A stretch of 64,000 nucleotides of DNA from contig NZ_NEHO01000001.1 of NCBI RefSeq assembly GCF_002113375.1, positions 280,950 to 344,949 of the forward strand. The letters run 5' to 3'. Numbering within the stretch: the stretch's first letter is position 1; each line of letters begins with the position of its first letter. The DNA comes from Pseudomonas sp. R37(2017). Lineage in GTDB: Bacteria > Pseudomonadota > Gammaproteobacteria > Pseudomonadales > Pseudomonadaceae. The notes under the pieces are model-generated. The model saw only the letters and a program-made list of their open reading frames with translations. It searched no databases and was not told the DNA's origin. Positions 51,578 to 63,211 of this stretch are shown here, piece after piece. A program made the position numbers and the translations under genes.

Positions 51578-52573
51578 TCAGACCCAGCGCAAACGTCGGA
51601 ACAACCACCACTGCCCCAGCGCCACCGAGACCATCATCAGGCAGGCGATGAGAAAGCCATAAGGGCTGGCAGAGAACGGAATTCCACCGACGTTGATTCC
51701 CAAAAGCCCAGTCAGAAAACTCATCGGCAAAAAGATCCCGGTGATGATGCCGAAGCGATACATCGTGCGATTCATGCGCACGCTCAAGCGACGGTCTTCA
51801 GCTTCCAGGACCAGCCCCACCCGCTCCCGGGTCAATTCCAGCTCTTCGAGATAACGGGTCAGGCTGTTGTTCAATTCGTTCCAGTAATCACCATCGTCCT
51901 CGACGAACCAGGGCAACTTGATGCGCGTCAACTGCCCGAAAATATCCCGCTGCGGAGCAAGAAAGCGCTTCAACGCCGCCGCCCGGCGACGAATCTGCAA
52001 AACCGATCCGTGCTCGGGAGTGTACCGTTCGTCGGCATCCAGCTTTTCTTCTTCCTCATCGACCACTTCCGAGAGACAACCGACCAGATCCTGCACCTTG
52101 TTGGTGAGGTACTGCGCCATGCACAGGATGAGTTCGGAGGCAGTTTTCGGCCCCTTGCCTTCGGACAGTTGCACCAGCAGCTCTTCAGTGGCGCGCAACG
52201 GACGCAAACGCAAGGAAATGACACGCTGTGCGGAACCGAAGATTCGCACCGACACCATGTCTTCCGGTTCGGCACCGGGGTTCAGATTGACCCCGCGCAG
52301 AAACAGCAGCAGTTCGCTGTCTGAAAGTTGTAAAAGTCGCGGACGGGTGTTTTCTTCGAGCAAGAGGTCACAGCTGAATTCGCTCAGACCGCTGGATTTG
52401 CGCAGCCAGGTCTGGGTTTGCGGATGACTGCGATCCCAGTGCAACCACAGGCTTTCATGGGCCTGCAGTTGCAAGTCGTCAAGTTCAGTCCGGGCAATCG
52501 AACGCGCACCGCCTCTACCGTCAAGCACCAGGGCATGCACCAGCCCCCATTGCGCGTTTTCTTCCTCGAACAT
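51578..52573 (-). CDS. cmaX: CorA/ZntB-like divalent cation transporter CmaX
   Basis: The 331-residue protein has a large cytoplasmic N-terminal domain with a long helix (LVGCLSEVVDEEEEKLDADERY…) and two C-terminal membrane helices. The CorA pore motif reads GIN (TGLLGINVGGIPF) instead of GMN, the form seen in ZntB-type members, so the ion may be Zn2+ or protons rather than Mg2+. AGGAG lies 5 nt before the ATG at 52573. It heads the cmaX-crfX-cmpX genes. Confidence 0.9.
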   Translation of the reverse strand: MFEEENAQWGLVHALVLDGRGGARSIARTELDDLQLQAHESLWLHWDRSHPQTQTWLRKSSGLSEFSCDLLLEENTRPRLLQLSDSELLLFLRGVNLNPGAEPEDMVSVRIFGSAQRVISLRLRPLRATEELLVQLSEGKGPKTASELILCMAQYLTNKVQDLVGCLSEVVDEEEEKLDADERYTPEHGSVLQIRRRAAALKRFLAPQRDIFGQLTRIKLPWFVEDDGDYWNELNNSLTRYLEELELTRERVGLVLEAEDRRLSVRMNRTMYRFGIITGIFLPMSFLTGLLGINVGGIPFSASPYGFLIACLMMVSVALGQWWLFRRLRWV

Positions 52574-52599
52574 CCGCACTCCTTTGGTCGGCCAGCGCT

Positions 52600-53091
52600 T
52601 TATTCAGGCATTTTCAGCGGACTTGGCGAAATGATCACGCCGTTGTTGTCCGCATAGATGTAATGGCCCGGATGAAAGGTCACGCCCGCGAAGGTCACGG
52701 CAACGTTGAGATCGCCGATGCCGCGCTTGTCGGTTTTCATCGGGTGGCTGGCCAGCGCCTGAACCCCCAGGTCGGTTTGCGCGATGACGTCGACGTCACG
52801 GATGCAACCGTAGATCACCAGGCCTTCCCAGCCATTGCTGGATGCTTTTTCGGCGAGCATGTCACCCAGCAGCGCGCGACGCAGGGAGCCACCGCCATCA
52901 ACCACCAGAACCTTGCCATTGCCCTTGAGTTCGACTTGTTCCTTGACCAGCGAGTTGTCTTCGAAGCACTTGATGGTCACGATTTCGCCACCGAAGGAAT
53001 CACGGCCGCCGAAATTGCTGAACATCGGTTCCAGCACCTGCACCAGTTCCGGATAGGCGTCGCACAGGTCAGGCGTGAGGTAATGGATCAT
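52600..53091 (-). CDS. rraA: RraA family regulator of RNase E / HMG aldolase-like protein
   Basis: The 163-residue protein carries RraA features ([48 protein letters not shown] and [24 protein letters not shown]). Such proteins trimerise; E. coli RraA inhibits RNase E, while others act as 4-hydroxy-4-methyl-2-oxoglutarate aldolases. Which applies here is not resolved. A CGGTCAC/GTGACCG hairpin lies 50 bp upstream (53140–53158) in the gap after the hydrolase gene. Confidence 0.88.
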   Translation of the reverse strand: MIHYLTPDLCDAYPELVQVLEPMFSNFGGRDSFGGEIVTIKCFEDNSLVKEQVELKGNGKVLVVDGGGSLRRALLGDMLAEKASSNGWEGLVIYGCIRDVDVIAQTDLGVQALASHPMKTDKRGIGDLNVAVTFAGVTFHPGHYIYADNNGVIISPSPLKMPE

Positions 53092-53228
53092 CGAGAAACT
53101 CCTGTAAAGAGGAAGACAGCACGAACATCTGTGATGACTCGGTCACGCAAAGTGACCGGAACAGCTCAATGCGTCATATCTTAGCCGCAAGCTGATCAGA
53201 GCGAAATGCCCTTGTTAGAGCACCCGAC

Positions 53229-54218
53229 TCAAACCGCCGCGGCCAAATCCCGTTGATCGCCCAACAGTGGTGCCTGTTGATCCGCCAGCCAACGGGCCAC
53301 CAGCGGCCAGACTTCGGCCTGGGCAGGTTTGCTGACGAGCATTTCAACGTGACCGAAATTGGTGGTGAACCCTTCATCCCGACCCAGGCTGATAAACTGC
53401 TTGTGCTCGGAACCGAACTGTTCGAACAGTTTGCGGCACGCCCACGCAGGATCCTGATGATCACCCGCCGCGCTCACCGCGAGCACCGGCAACTTGACCT
53501 CGGCCAGACCGGCCCACCAGTTTTTATCGGTGTCGCCAAAGCGTCCGAACAGGCCGAACCAGCGCATGCTTTCCAGGGCCAGGCCGATCGGCTCGTCCTC
53601 CGGTCCGCGCTTGAGCCTTGAACCAGATAACTGGGCGAAGCGCTTGAGAATGAAACGACCGCCCCACTCCACCGGCGGAATCTTCAATGGCCAGTAGGTT
53701 CGACTGACCTGGGTGCCAAAAAACGCCGCCGAGGCCACCACCGGTTCACCGATGTACTCGCCGCCCAGCGCCGCCGCCAGTGTGGTGCCGCCCAGAGAAT
53801 GACCGATCCAGTGCGGAACCTGCCCGCTCTGTTCGCGCACGAACGCGCCAATGGCCGGCAGGTCGTAGCGGGCATAGTCGGCGACACGGTTCTTGCGGTA
53901 GTCGTGGTTACGCTGGGACAAGCCATGACCGCGCATTTCCGGAATCCAGACGTCGAATCCCAGGCGCGCCAGATAAGCGCCCAGCCCCTGGCCCTTGGGA
54001 GAAAACCAGAACCGCCGATTGGAAAAGCTGCCATGCAGCAGAATCACCGGCACGCCTCGGGAAGACGGCTCATCGGCCATGCCGAGACGTGTCACAGCCA
54101 ATTCGACAGTGAAGTCGGGGCTGTTGCCGGGTTTCAAACGATACACATCTTCGCTCAGATCACCGCGACGTTCGGCGCAGATCAGGGCGACAGGAAATAG
54201 GTTGCTGCTGCTTTGCAT
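53229..54218 (-). CDS. Alpha/beta hydrolase
   Basis: The 329-residue protein has the alpha/beta-hydrolase core (VPVILLHGSFSNRRFWFSPKGQGLGAYLARLGFDVWIPEMRGHGLS), nucleophile elbow GHSLGG, probable acid in SAAGDHQDP and probable catalytic His in NFGHVEM. No signal peptide is clear. The substrate is unknown; lipid- or ester-type hydrolases share this plan. The ATG at 54218 is chosen as the first Met with an AAGAGA-type site; upstream in-frame sequence is REP. Confidence 0.85.
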   Translation of the reverse strand: MQSSSNLFPVALICAERRGDLSEDVYRLKPGNSPDFTVELAVTRLGMADEPSSRGVPVILLHGSFSNRRFWFSPKGQGLGAYLARLGFDVWIPEMRGHGLSQRNHDYRKNRVADYARYDLPAIGAFVREQSGQVPHWIGHSLGGTTLAAALGGEYIGEPVVASAAFFGTQVSRTYWPLKIPPVEWGGRFILKRFAQLSGSRLKRGPEDEPIGLALESMRWFGLFGRFGDTDKNWWAGLAEVKLPVLAVSAAGDHQDPAWACRKLFEQFGSEHKQFISLGRDEGFTTNFGHVEMLVSKPAQAEVWPLVARWLADQQAPLLGDQRDLAAAV

Positions 54219-54280
54219 AATCTCTTGCGCAAAAAAGGGCGGCATCCGAATGGAGCCCGCCCTGATTGGATCTTGATGAC

Positions 54281-54454
54281 TGTAGGAGCGAGCATGCTCG
54301 CGATGGAACCCCAAACACCACGGGGCATCTGATGCCCCGCGTTATCGTTGACGACCATCGCGACGGTGCGACGATTCGACATGCTCGCTCCTACAGGGAT
54401 CTTGTACACCGCGGAGCACCTGGCGCCCCGCGGTATCGCAGGCTCGCTCCCACA
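54281..54454. repeat. REPIN-like element plus an extra REP core
   Basis: An inverted REP pair (54281–54395) encloses a spacer with the palindrome GGGGCAT/ATGCCCC. A further single core (54433–54454, ending GGCTCGCTCCCACA) follows. This fills most of the 266-bp gap between the hydrolase and ppsA. Confidence 0.85.
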
Positions 54455-54484
54455 GGGAACGGCCCGTTCACATGGCAATCAAGC

Positions 54485-56854
<2,370 letters not shown>

Positions 56855-57028
56855 GGTGATCTCTCCACTAACTGTGTTGGAAAAGCTCAAAAACCGGCTG
56901 CCAAAGGGAGCGTTTGCCGGCTATATGGCCTGGACCTGGAAAATAAGTGAGAATGCGGGCCATCGGCGGCCAGCAAATCGCGCCTATCATATCCAAGAAT
57001 CATCATTAGCTTAAGGCCCAAGGTGCAA

Positions 57029-57847
57029 ATGAAACGATCTGCTTTCTTTATCTCCGATGGTACCGGCATCACCGCCGAAACCCTGGGTCAAAGCCTTCTG
57101 GCGCAGTTCGAAAACATTACCTTCAGCAAAGTCACGCGGCCGTACATCGACAACGTGGACAAAGCGCGGGCCATGGTACAACAAATCAACAAGGCCGCCG
57201 AAACCGACGGCTTCCGTCCGATTATCTTCGACACCATCGTCAATCAGGACATTCGTGAGATTCTCGCTACCTCAAATGGTTTCATGATCGACATTTTCTC
57301 GACGTTCCTGGCACCGCTTGAACAGGAACTGACCGAGCATTCTTCCTACACCGTGGGCAAATCCCACTCCATCGGCACCAACTCCAATTACATGGAGCGC
57401 ATCGAGGCGGTGAACTTTGCCCTCGACAACGACGACGGCGCCCGCACCCACTATTACGACAAGGCCGACCTGATACTAGTGGGCGTGTCGCGATGTGGTA
57501 AGACGCCGACGTGCCTGTACATGGCGATGCAATTCGGTATCCGCGCAGCCAACTACCCGCTGACCGAAGACGACATGGAGCGCCTGCAACTGCCGTCCGC
57601 CCTGCGCGCCCACCAGCACAAGCTGTTCGGCCTTACCATCGACCCGGACCGCCTCACCGCGATCCGCAACGAGCGCAAGCCCAACAGCCGCTATTCGAGC
57701 TACGCCCAGTGCGAGTTCGAAGTGCGCGAGGTAGAGAACCTGTTCCGCCGTGAAAACATCCCGAACATCAACTCAACGCATTTTTCCGTGGAAGAAATTT
57801 CCGCGAAGATTCTCGTGGAGAAAGGCGTGGAGCGGCGCTTGAAGTAG
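57029..57847 (+). CDS. ppsR: PEP synthase regulatory protein (kinase/phosphorylase)
   Basis: The 272-residue DUF299 protein inactivates PpsA by ADP-dependent phosphorylation and reactivates it by Pi-dependent dephosphorylation. A P-loop-like motif [10 protein letters not shown] is at about residues 152–161, with [19 protein letters not shown] at the N-terminus. AAGG lies just before the ATG at 57029. It is divergent from ppsA across 174 bp, the usual layout. Confidence 0.95.
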   Translation: MKRSAFFISDGTGITAETLGQSLLAQFENITFSKVTRPYIDNVDKARAMVQQINKAAETDGFRPIIFDTIVNQDIREILATSNGFMIDIFSTFLAPLEQELTEHSSYTVGKSHSIGTNSNYMERIEAVNFALDNDDGARTHYYDKADLILVGVSRCGKTPTCLYMAMQFGIRAANYPLTEDDMERLQLPSALRAHQHKLFGLTIDPDRLTAIRNERKPNSRYSSYAQCEFEVREVENLFRRENIPNINSTHFSVEEISAKILVEKGVERRLK

Positions 57848-57871
57848 ATATCCAGCGTTTGAGCGGGCCCC

Positions 57872-57895
57872 TTCGCGAGCAAGCCCGCTCCCACA
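57872..57895. repeat. Single REP core
   Basis: One core TTCGCGAGCAAGCCCGCTCC followed by CACA lies between converging ppsR and prpF. No inverted partner is seen nearby. Confidence 0.8.
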
Positions 57896-57911
57896 CTGGA
57901 TTTGGGTGATC

Positions 57912-59102
57912 CTAGAAAGAATCCCCCGGCACCCGCACAAACCCTTCCATCAACACCCGCGCACTACGGCTCATGATGGCTTTGTTCACCGTCCATTCGC
58001 CGTTGACCTGACTGGCCTCGGCGCCAACGCGCAAGGTGCCGGACGGGTGACCGAAACGCACTGCATTGCGTTCGATTCCGCCTGCCGCAAGGTTCACCAA
58101 AGTGCCGGAAATTGCCGCCGCCGTGCCGATGGCCACCGCAGCGGTACCCATCATCGCGTGGTGCAATTTACCCATGGACAGTGCACGCACCAGCAGGTCG
58201 ACATCGCCGGCCGCCACCGCTTTGCCGCTGGACGACACGTAGTCCGCCGGCTTGGCCACGAACGCCACTTTCGGCGTGTGCTGACGCTTGGCCGCTTCGT
58301 CGACATTGGCAATCAGGCCCATGCGCACGGCGCCGTAAGCACGGATGGTTTCGAACATCAGCAGCGCTTTCGGATCGCCGTTGATCGCGCCTTGCAACTC
58401 GGTGCCCTTGTAGCCGATGTCTTCGGCATTGATAAAAATTGTCGGGATACCGGCGTTGATCATGGTCGCCTTGAAGGTGCCGACACCTGGCACTTCCAGG
58501 TCATCGATCAGATTGCCGGTCGGGAACATCGAGCCGCCACCGCCCTCTTCTTCCGCTGCCGGATCGAGGAACTCGACCTGCACTTCAGCAGCCGGGAAGG
58601 TCACGCCATCGAGCTCGAAATCGCCGGTTTCCTGCACTTCGCCGTCAGTGATCGGCACATGGGCAATGATGGTCTTGCCGATGTTGGCCTGCCATACACG
58701 GACCACGGCTACGCCGTTTTGCGGAATGCGGCTGGCATCCACCAGACCGTTGCTGATGGCGAACGAACCGACCGCCGCCGTCAGGTTGCCGCAGTTGCCG
58801 CTCCAGTCCACGAACGGCTTGTCGATGGAGACCTGACCGAACAGGTAGTCGACGTCGTGATCGGCCCTGGTGCTTTTCGACAGGATCACGGTTTTGCTGG
58901 TGCTGGACGTCGCGCCACCCATGCCGTCGATTTGCTTGTCGTACGGATCGGGGCTGCCGATCACGCGCAGCAACAAGGCATCGCGGGCCGGACCTGGAAC
59001 CTGTGCCGCTTCCGGCAGGTCCTTCAGGCTGAAGAACACGCCTTTGCTGGTGCCGCCGCGCATGTAGGTCGCGGGAATCTTTATTTGAGGTACGTGAGCC
59101 AT
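57912..59102 (-). CDS. prpF: 2-methylaconitate cis-trans isomerase PrpF
   Basis: This 396-residue PrpF protein isomerises the 2-methylaconitate made by AcnD so that aconitase can finish methylcitrate breakdown. Family motifs are PATYMRGGTSKGVFF near the start, DWSGNCGNLTAAVG (active-site Cys in GNCGN) and INAGIPTIFINAEDIG. It is the last gene of the prpB-prpC-acnD-prpF run and lies 62 bp after acnD. Confidence 0.94.
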   Translation of the reverse strand: MAHVPQIKIPATYMRGGTSKGVFFSLKDLPEAAQVPGPARDALLLRVIGSPDPYDKQIDGMGGATSSTSKTVILSKSTRADHDVDYLFGQVSIDKPFVDWSGNCGNLTAAVGSFAISNGLVDASRIPQNGVAVVRVWQANIGKTIIAHVPITDGEVQETGDFELDGVTFPAAEVQVEFLDPAAEEEGGGGSMFPTGNLIDDLEVPGVGTFKATMINAGIPTIFINAEDIGYKGTELQGAINGDPKALLMFETIRAYGAVRMGLIANVDEAAKRQHTPKVAFVAKPADYVSSSGKAVAAGDVDLLVRALSMGKLHHAMMGTAAVAIGTAAAISGTLVNLAAGGIERNAVRFGHPSGTLRVGAEASQVNGEWTVNKAIMSRSARVLMEGFVRVPGDSF

Positions 59103-59164
59103 GGTGCTCCTTACTCCTGAAAACGGACACGGGACTCGAAAGCCCCGTGTCTGTACTGCTTGTG

Positions 59165-61759
59165 TTAAACGGCGACCGCCGATTCTTCGAGGAAGTCCTG
59201 GGCGAAGCGTTGCAACACGCCGCCAGCCTCGTAGATCGACACTTCTTCGGCGGTGTCGAGACGGCAGGTCACCGGCACCTCGACGCGCTCGCCGTTCTTG
59301 CGATGGATCACCAGTGTCAGCTCGGCACGCGGCGTACGATCGCCGATCACGTCATAGACCTCGGTACCGTCGATGGCCAGGGTGTGGCGATCGGTGCCCG
59401 GCTTGAACTCCAGCGGCAACACGCCCATGCCCACCAGGTTGGTGCGGTGAATGCGCTCGAAACCTTCGGCGGCAATCGCCTCCACACCCGCCAGGCGCAC
59501 GCCTTTGGCTGCCCAGTCGCGGGACGAGCCCTGACCGTAGTCGGCACCGGCGATGATGATCAGCGACTGCTTGCGATCCATGTAGGTCTCGATGGCTTCC
59601 CACATGCGCATCACCTTGCCTTCCGGCTCGACGCGAGCCAGTGAGCCCTGCTTGACCTTGCCGTTTTCCTGAACCATTTCGTTGAACAGTTTCGGGTTGG
59701 CGAACGTTGCGCGCTGCGCGGTCAGGTGGTCGCCACGGTGAGTCGCGTAAGAGTTGAAGTCCTCTTCCGGCAGGCCCATTTTCGCCAGGTATTCGCCAGC
59801 GGCGCTGTCCATCATGATCGCGTTCGAGGGCGACAGGTGATCGGTGGTGATGTTGTCCGGCAGCACCGCCAACGGACGCATGCCCTTGAGCGAACGAGCC
59901 CCGGCCAACGCACCTTCCCAGTACGGCGGACGGCGGATGTAGGTGCTCATCTCGCGCCACTCGTACAGCGGTGCGACTTTCGGGCCGGTGTCTTCGTGGA
60001 TGGCGAACATCGGAATGTAGACCTGACGGAACTGCTCCGGCTTCACCGCAGCCTTGACCACGGCGTCGACTTCTTCGTCGCTCGGCCAGATGTCTTTCAG
60101 GCGGATTTCCTTGCCATCGACCACGCCCAGCACATCTTTTTCGATGTCGAAACGGATGGTGCCGGCGATGGCGTAAGCGACCACCAGTGGCGGCGAAGCA
60201 AGGAACGCCTGCTTGGCGTATGGGTGAATCCGGCCGTCGAAGTTGCGGTTGCCGGACAGCACGGCAGTGGCGTACAGGTCGCGGTCGATGATCTCTTGCT
60301 GGATCACCGGGTCCAGTGCGCCGGACATGCCGTTGCAGGTGGTGCAAGCGAAGGCGACTACACCGAAGCCAAGCTGGTCCAACTCCTGGGTCAGGCCCGC
60401 CTCATCGAGGTACAGCGCCACGGTTTTCGAGCCCGGTGCCAGGGACGACTTGACCCATGGCTTGCGGGTCAGGCCGAGCTTGTTGGCGTTGCGCGCCAGC
60501 AGGCCGGCGGCGATTACGTTGCGCGGGTTGCTGGTGTTGGTGCAACTGGTGATGGCGGCAATGATTACCGCGCCATCCGGCATCTGGCCTGGCACATCTT
60601 CCCATTGGCCGGAGATGCCTTTGGCTGCCAGATCGGAAACCGCAACACGGGCGTGCGGGTTGCTCGGGCCGGCCATGTTGCGCACGACCGAGGACAGGTC
60701 AAACGTCAGGCCACGCTCGTATTGCGCGCCTTTGAGGCTGTCAGCCCACAAACCGATCTGCTTGGCGTAGTTCTCGACCAACTGCACCTGCTCGTCTTCA
60801 CGGCCGGTGAGCTTGAGGTAGTCGATGGTCTGCTGGTCGATGTAGAACATCGCCGCGGTGGCGCCGTATTCCGGGGCCATGTTGGAAATGGTTGCGCGGT
60901 CGCCGAGGGTCAGCGCGGAGGCGCCTTCGCCGAAGAACTCCAGCCATGCGCCAACCACTTTTTGCTTGCGCAGGAACTCGGTCAGTGCCAGCACCATGTC
61001 GGTGGCGGTGATGCCCGGTTGCAGCTTGCCAGTCAGTTCGACGCCAACGCTTTCCGGCAGACGCATCCACGATGCGCGGCCGAGCATCACGCTTTCGGCT
61101 TCGAGACCACCGACACCAATGGCGATCACGCCCAGCGCATCGACGTGCGGGGTGTGGCTGTCGGTGCCGACGCAAGTGTCGGGGAAAGCCACGCCATCAC
61201 GCACCTGGATCACCGGAGACATTTTCTCCAGGTTGATCTGGTGCATGATGCCGTTGCCCGGCGGGATCACGTCGACGTTCTTGAACGCCTTCTTGGTCCA
61301 GTTGATGAAGTGGAAGCGGTCTTCGTTGCGACGGTCTTCGATGGCGCGGTTCTTCTCGAACGCCTGTGGATCGAAGCCGCCACGCTCGACGGCCAGGGAG
61401 TGGTCTACGATCAGTTGCGTCGGCACCACCGGGTTGACTTGCGCGGGGTCGCCGCCTTGCTGGGCGATGGCGTCACGCAGGCCGGCGAGGTCGACCAGCG
61501 CGGTCTGGCCAAGGATGTCGTGACACACCACGCGGGCCGGGAACCACGGGAAATCGAGGTCGCGCTTGCGTTCGATGAATTGCTTGAGGGATTCGGTGAG
61601 CGTGGCCGGGTCGCAGCGACGCACAAGGTTTTCCGCCAGCACACGAGAGGTGTACGGCAGGGTGTCATAGGCGCCAGGCTGGATCGCCTCGACCGCTGCG
61701 CGGACATCGAAGTAATCCAGGTGGCTGCCAGGCAGCGATTTACGGAATTGTGTGTTCAT
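59165..61759 (-). CDS. acnD: Fe/S-dependent 2-methylisocitrate dehydratase AcnD
   Basis: The 864-residue aconitase-family enzyme dehydrates 2-methylcitrate in propionate catabolism. The [4Fe-4S] cysteines sit in ITSCTNTSNP and FACTTCNGMSG. The swivel domain is at the C-terminus (GADYGQGSSRDWAAKG). The ATG at 61759 (MNTQFRKSLPGSHLDYFD) fits the family start. AcnD with PrpF replaces PrpD in many pseudomonads; no prpD is seen. Confidence 0.94.
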   Translation of the reverse strand: MNTQFRKSLPGSHLDYFDVRAAVEAIQPGAYDTLPYTSRVLAENLVRRCDPATLTESLKQFIERKRDLDFPWFPARVVCHDILGQTALVDLAGLRDAIAQQGGDPAQVNPVVPTQLIVDHSLAVERGGFDPQAFEKNRAIEDRRNEDRFHFINWTKKAFKNVDVIPPGNGIMHQINLEKMSPVIQVRDGVAFPDTCVGTDSHTPHVDALGVIAIGVGGLEAESVMLGRASWMRLPESVGVELTGKLQPGITATDMVLALTEFLRKQKVVGAWLEFFGEGASALTLGDRATISNMAPEYGATAAMFYIDQQTIDYLKLTGREDEQVQLVENYAKQIGLWADSLKGAQYERGLTFDLSSVVRNMAGPSNPHARVAVSDLAAKGISGQWEDVPGQMPDGAVIIAAITSCTNTSNPRNVIAAGLLARNANKLGLTRKPWVKSSLAPGSKTVALYLDEAGLTQELDQLGFGVVAFACTTCNGMSGALDPVIQQEIIDRDLYATAVLSGNRNFDGRIHPYAKQAFLASPPLVVAYAIAGTIRFDIEKDVLGVVDGKEIRLKDIWPSDEEVDAVVKAAVKPEQFRQVYIPMFAIHEDTGPKVAPLYEWREMSTYIRRPPYWEGALAGARSLKGMRPLAVLPDNITTDHLSPSNAIMMDSAAGEYLAKMGLPEEDFNSYATHRGDHLTAQRATFANPKLFNEMVQENGKVKQGSLARVEPEGKVMRMWEAIETYMDRKQSLIIIAGADYGQGSSRDWAAKGVRLAGVEAIAAEGFERIHRTNLVGMGVLPLEFKPGTDRHTLAIDGTEVYDVIGDRTPRAELTLVIHRKNGERVEVPVTCRLDTAEEVSIYEAGGVLQRFAQDFLEESAVAV

Positions 61760-61811
61760 CGTCAGGACTCGGTCACGGTAAATACAAAAGGCGGGCTCGG
61801 CTTTCACCTCC

Positions 61812-61911
61812 TGTAGGAGCGAGCATGCTCGCGATGGTGGACGCCACACCGCGGGGTATCAGATTCCCCTCGTATTCGTTGACGTCCATCGCGAGCGTGC
61901 TCGCTCCTACA
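61812..61911. repeat. REPIN-like element between acnD and prpC
   Basis: An inverted REP pair (TGTAGGAGCGAGCATGCTCG at 61812, inverse ending GCTCGCTCCTACA at 61911) has a spacer containing GGTGGACGCCACACCGCGGG, closely related to that at 63101. Confidence 0.85.
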
Positions 61912-61922
61912 GCCCTCCTCGA

Positions 61923-63050
61923 TCAGCGTTGTTCGATTGGCACGAACTTGCGCTGTTCAACGCCGGTGTACTCGGCGCTTGGACGGATGATGCGGTTGTT
62001 GGCACGTTGTTCGTACACGTGGGCGGCCCAGCCGGTCAGGCGCGAGCAGACGAAGATCGGTGTGAACAACTTGGTCGGAATGCCCATGAAGTGGTACGCC
62101 GAGGCATGGTAGAAGTCGGCGTTCGGGAACAGCTTCTTCTGCTCCCACATGGTCTTGTCGATGGCTTCGGACACCGGGAACAACACCTTGTCGCCCACTT
62201 CGTCGGCGAGCTTTTTCGACCAGCCCTTGATCACCTCGTTGCGCGGATCGCTGTCCTTGTAGATCGCGTGGCCGAAGCCCATGATCTTGTCCTTGCGCTC
62301 GAGCATGCCGAGGGTGCCCTTGATCGCGTCTTCCGGCGACGAGAAACGCTCGATCATTTCCATCGCCGCTTCGTTGGCGCCGCCGTGCAGTGGGCCGCGC
62401 AGCGAACCAATGGCTGCAGTGATGCAGGAGAACAGATCGGACAGGGTCGAGGCACAGACACGGGCGGTGAAGGTCGAGGCGTTGAACTCGTGCTCCGCGT
62501 AGAGGATCAGCGAAACGTTCATCACCTTGACGTGCAGCTCGCTCGGCTTCTTGCCGTGCAGCAGGTGCAGGAAGTGACCACCGATGGACGGCTCGTCGCT
62601 CACGCAATCGATGCGCTTGCCTTCGTGGCTGAAGCGATACCAGTAGGTCATGATCGCCGGGAATGCGGCCAGCAGGCGATCGGTCTTGTCGTGCTGTTCG
62701 GAGAAGTTGTTCTCAGGCTCCAGGTTGCCCAGGAACGAGCAGCCAGTGCGCATCACGTCCATCGGGTGGGCGTCGGCAGGGATGCGTTCCAGCACTTCTT
62801 TCAGCGCTTGCGGCAGGTCACGCAGCTTGCTCAGCTTGGCGACGTAGGCGCTCAGTTGCGCCTTGCTCGGCAGCTCACCGTACAGCAGCAGGTAAGCGAC
62901 TTCTTCGAACTGTGCGTCGGCCGCCAGTTCACGAACGTCGTAGCCGCGATAGGTCAGGCCTGCGCCTTCCTGGCCCACGGTGGACAGGGCGGTTTGCCCG
63001 GCTACCTGGCCACGGAGCCCGGCGCCACTGAGTACTTTTGCTTCGGCCAT
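61923..63050 (-). CDS. prpC: 2-methylcitrate synthase
   Basis: The 375-residue citrate-synthase-family enzyme condenses propionyl-CoA with oxaloacetate. The signature GFGHAIYKDSDPR is present with its catalytic His; GGANEAAMEMI carries another, and RLTGWAAHVYEQ lies near the end. The start at 63050 (MAEAKVLSGAGLRGQVAGQTALSTVG) has GGAGG 6 nt upstream. The prpB-prpC order and the short family length favour PrpC over housekeeping GltA. Confidence 0.94.
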   Translation of the reverse strand: MAEAKVLSGAGLRGQVAGQTALSTVGQEGAGLTYRGYDVRELAADAQFEEVAYLLLYGELPSKAQLSAYVAKLSKLRDLPQALKEVLERIPADAHPMDVMRTGCSFLGNLEPENNFSEQHDKTDRLLAAFPAIMTYWYRFSHEGKRIDCVSDEPSIGGHFLHLLHGKKPSELHVKVMNVSLILYAEHEFNASTFTARVCASTLSDLFSCITAAIGSLRGPLHGGANEAAMEMIERFSSPEDAIKGTLGMLERKDKIMGFGHAIYKDSDPRNEVIKGWSKKLADEVGDKVLFPVSEAIDKTMWEQKKLFPNADFYHASAYHFMGIPTKLFTPIFVCSRLTGWAAHVYEQRANNRIIRPSAEYTGVEQRKFVPIEQR

Positions 63051-63100
63051 TGCTGCCTCCAATATTCTTGAATTTGTCAGAGATTCGTTATCGGGTCTTC

Positions 63101-63200
63101 TGTAGGAGCGAGCATGCTCGCGATGGTGGACGCTACACCGCTGGGTATCAGGTGCCCTGCGTTATCGTTTACGTCCATCGCGAGCATGCTCGCTCCTACA
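63101..63200. repeat. REPIN-like element between prpC and prpB
   Basis: Inverted REP cores at 63101 and ending 63200 enclose a spacer that begins GGTGGACGCTACACCGCTGG, about 80% alike by eye to the spacer at 61812. Confidence 0.85.
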
Positions 63201-63211
63201 GGACCGGTTCA

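Noticed and set aside
53140..53158. CGGTCAC/GTGACCG hairpin between the hydrolase and rraA as a terminator
   Set aside because: There is no T-run on either strand, so it is noted only as a structured spot in the gap.
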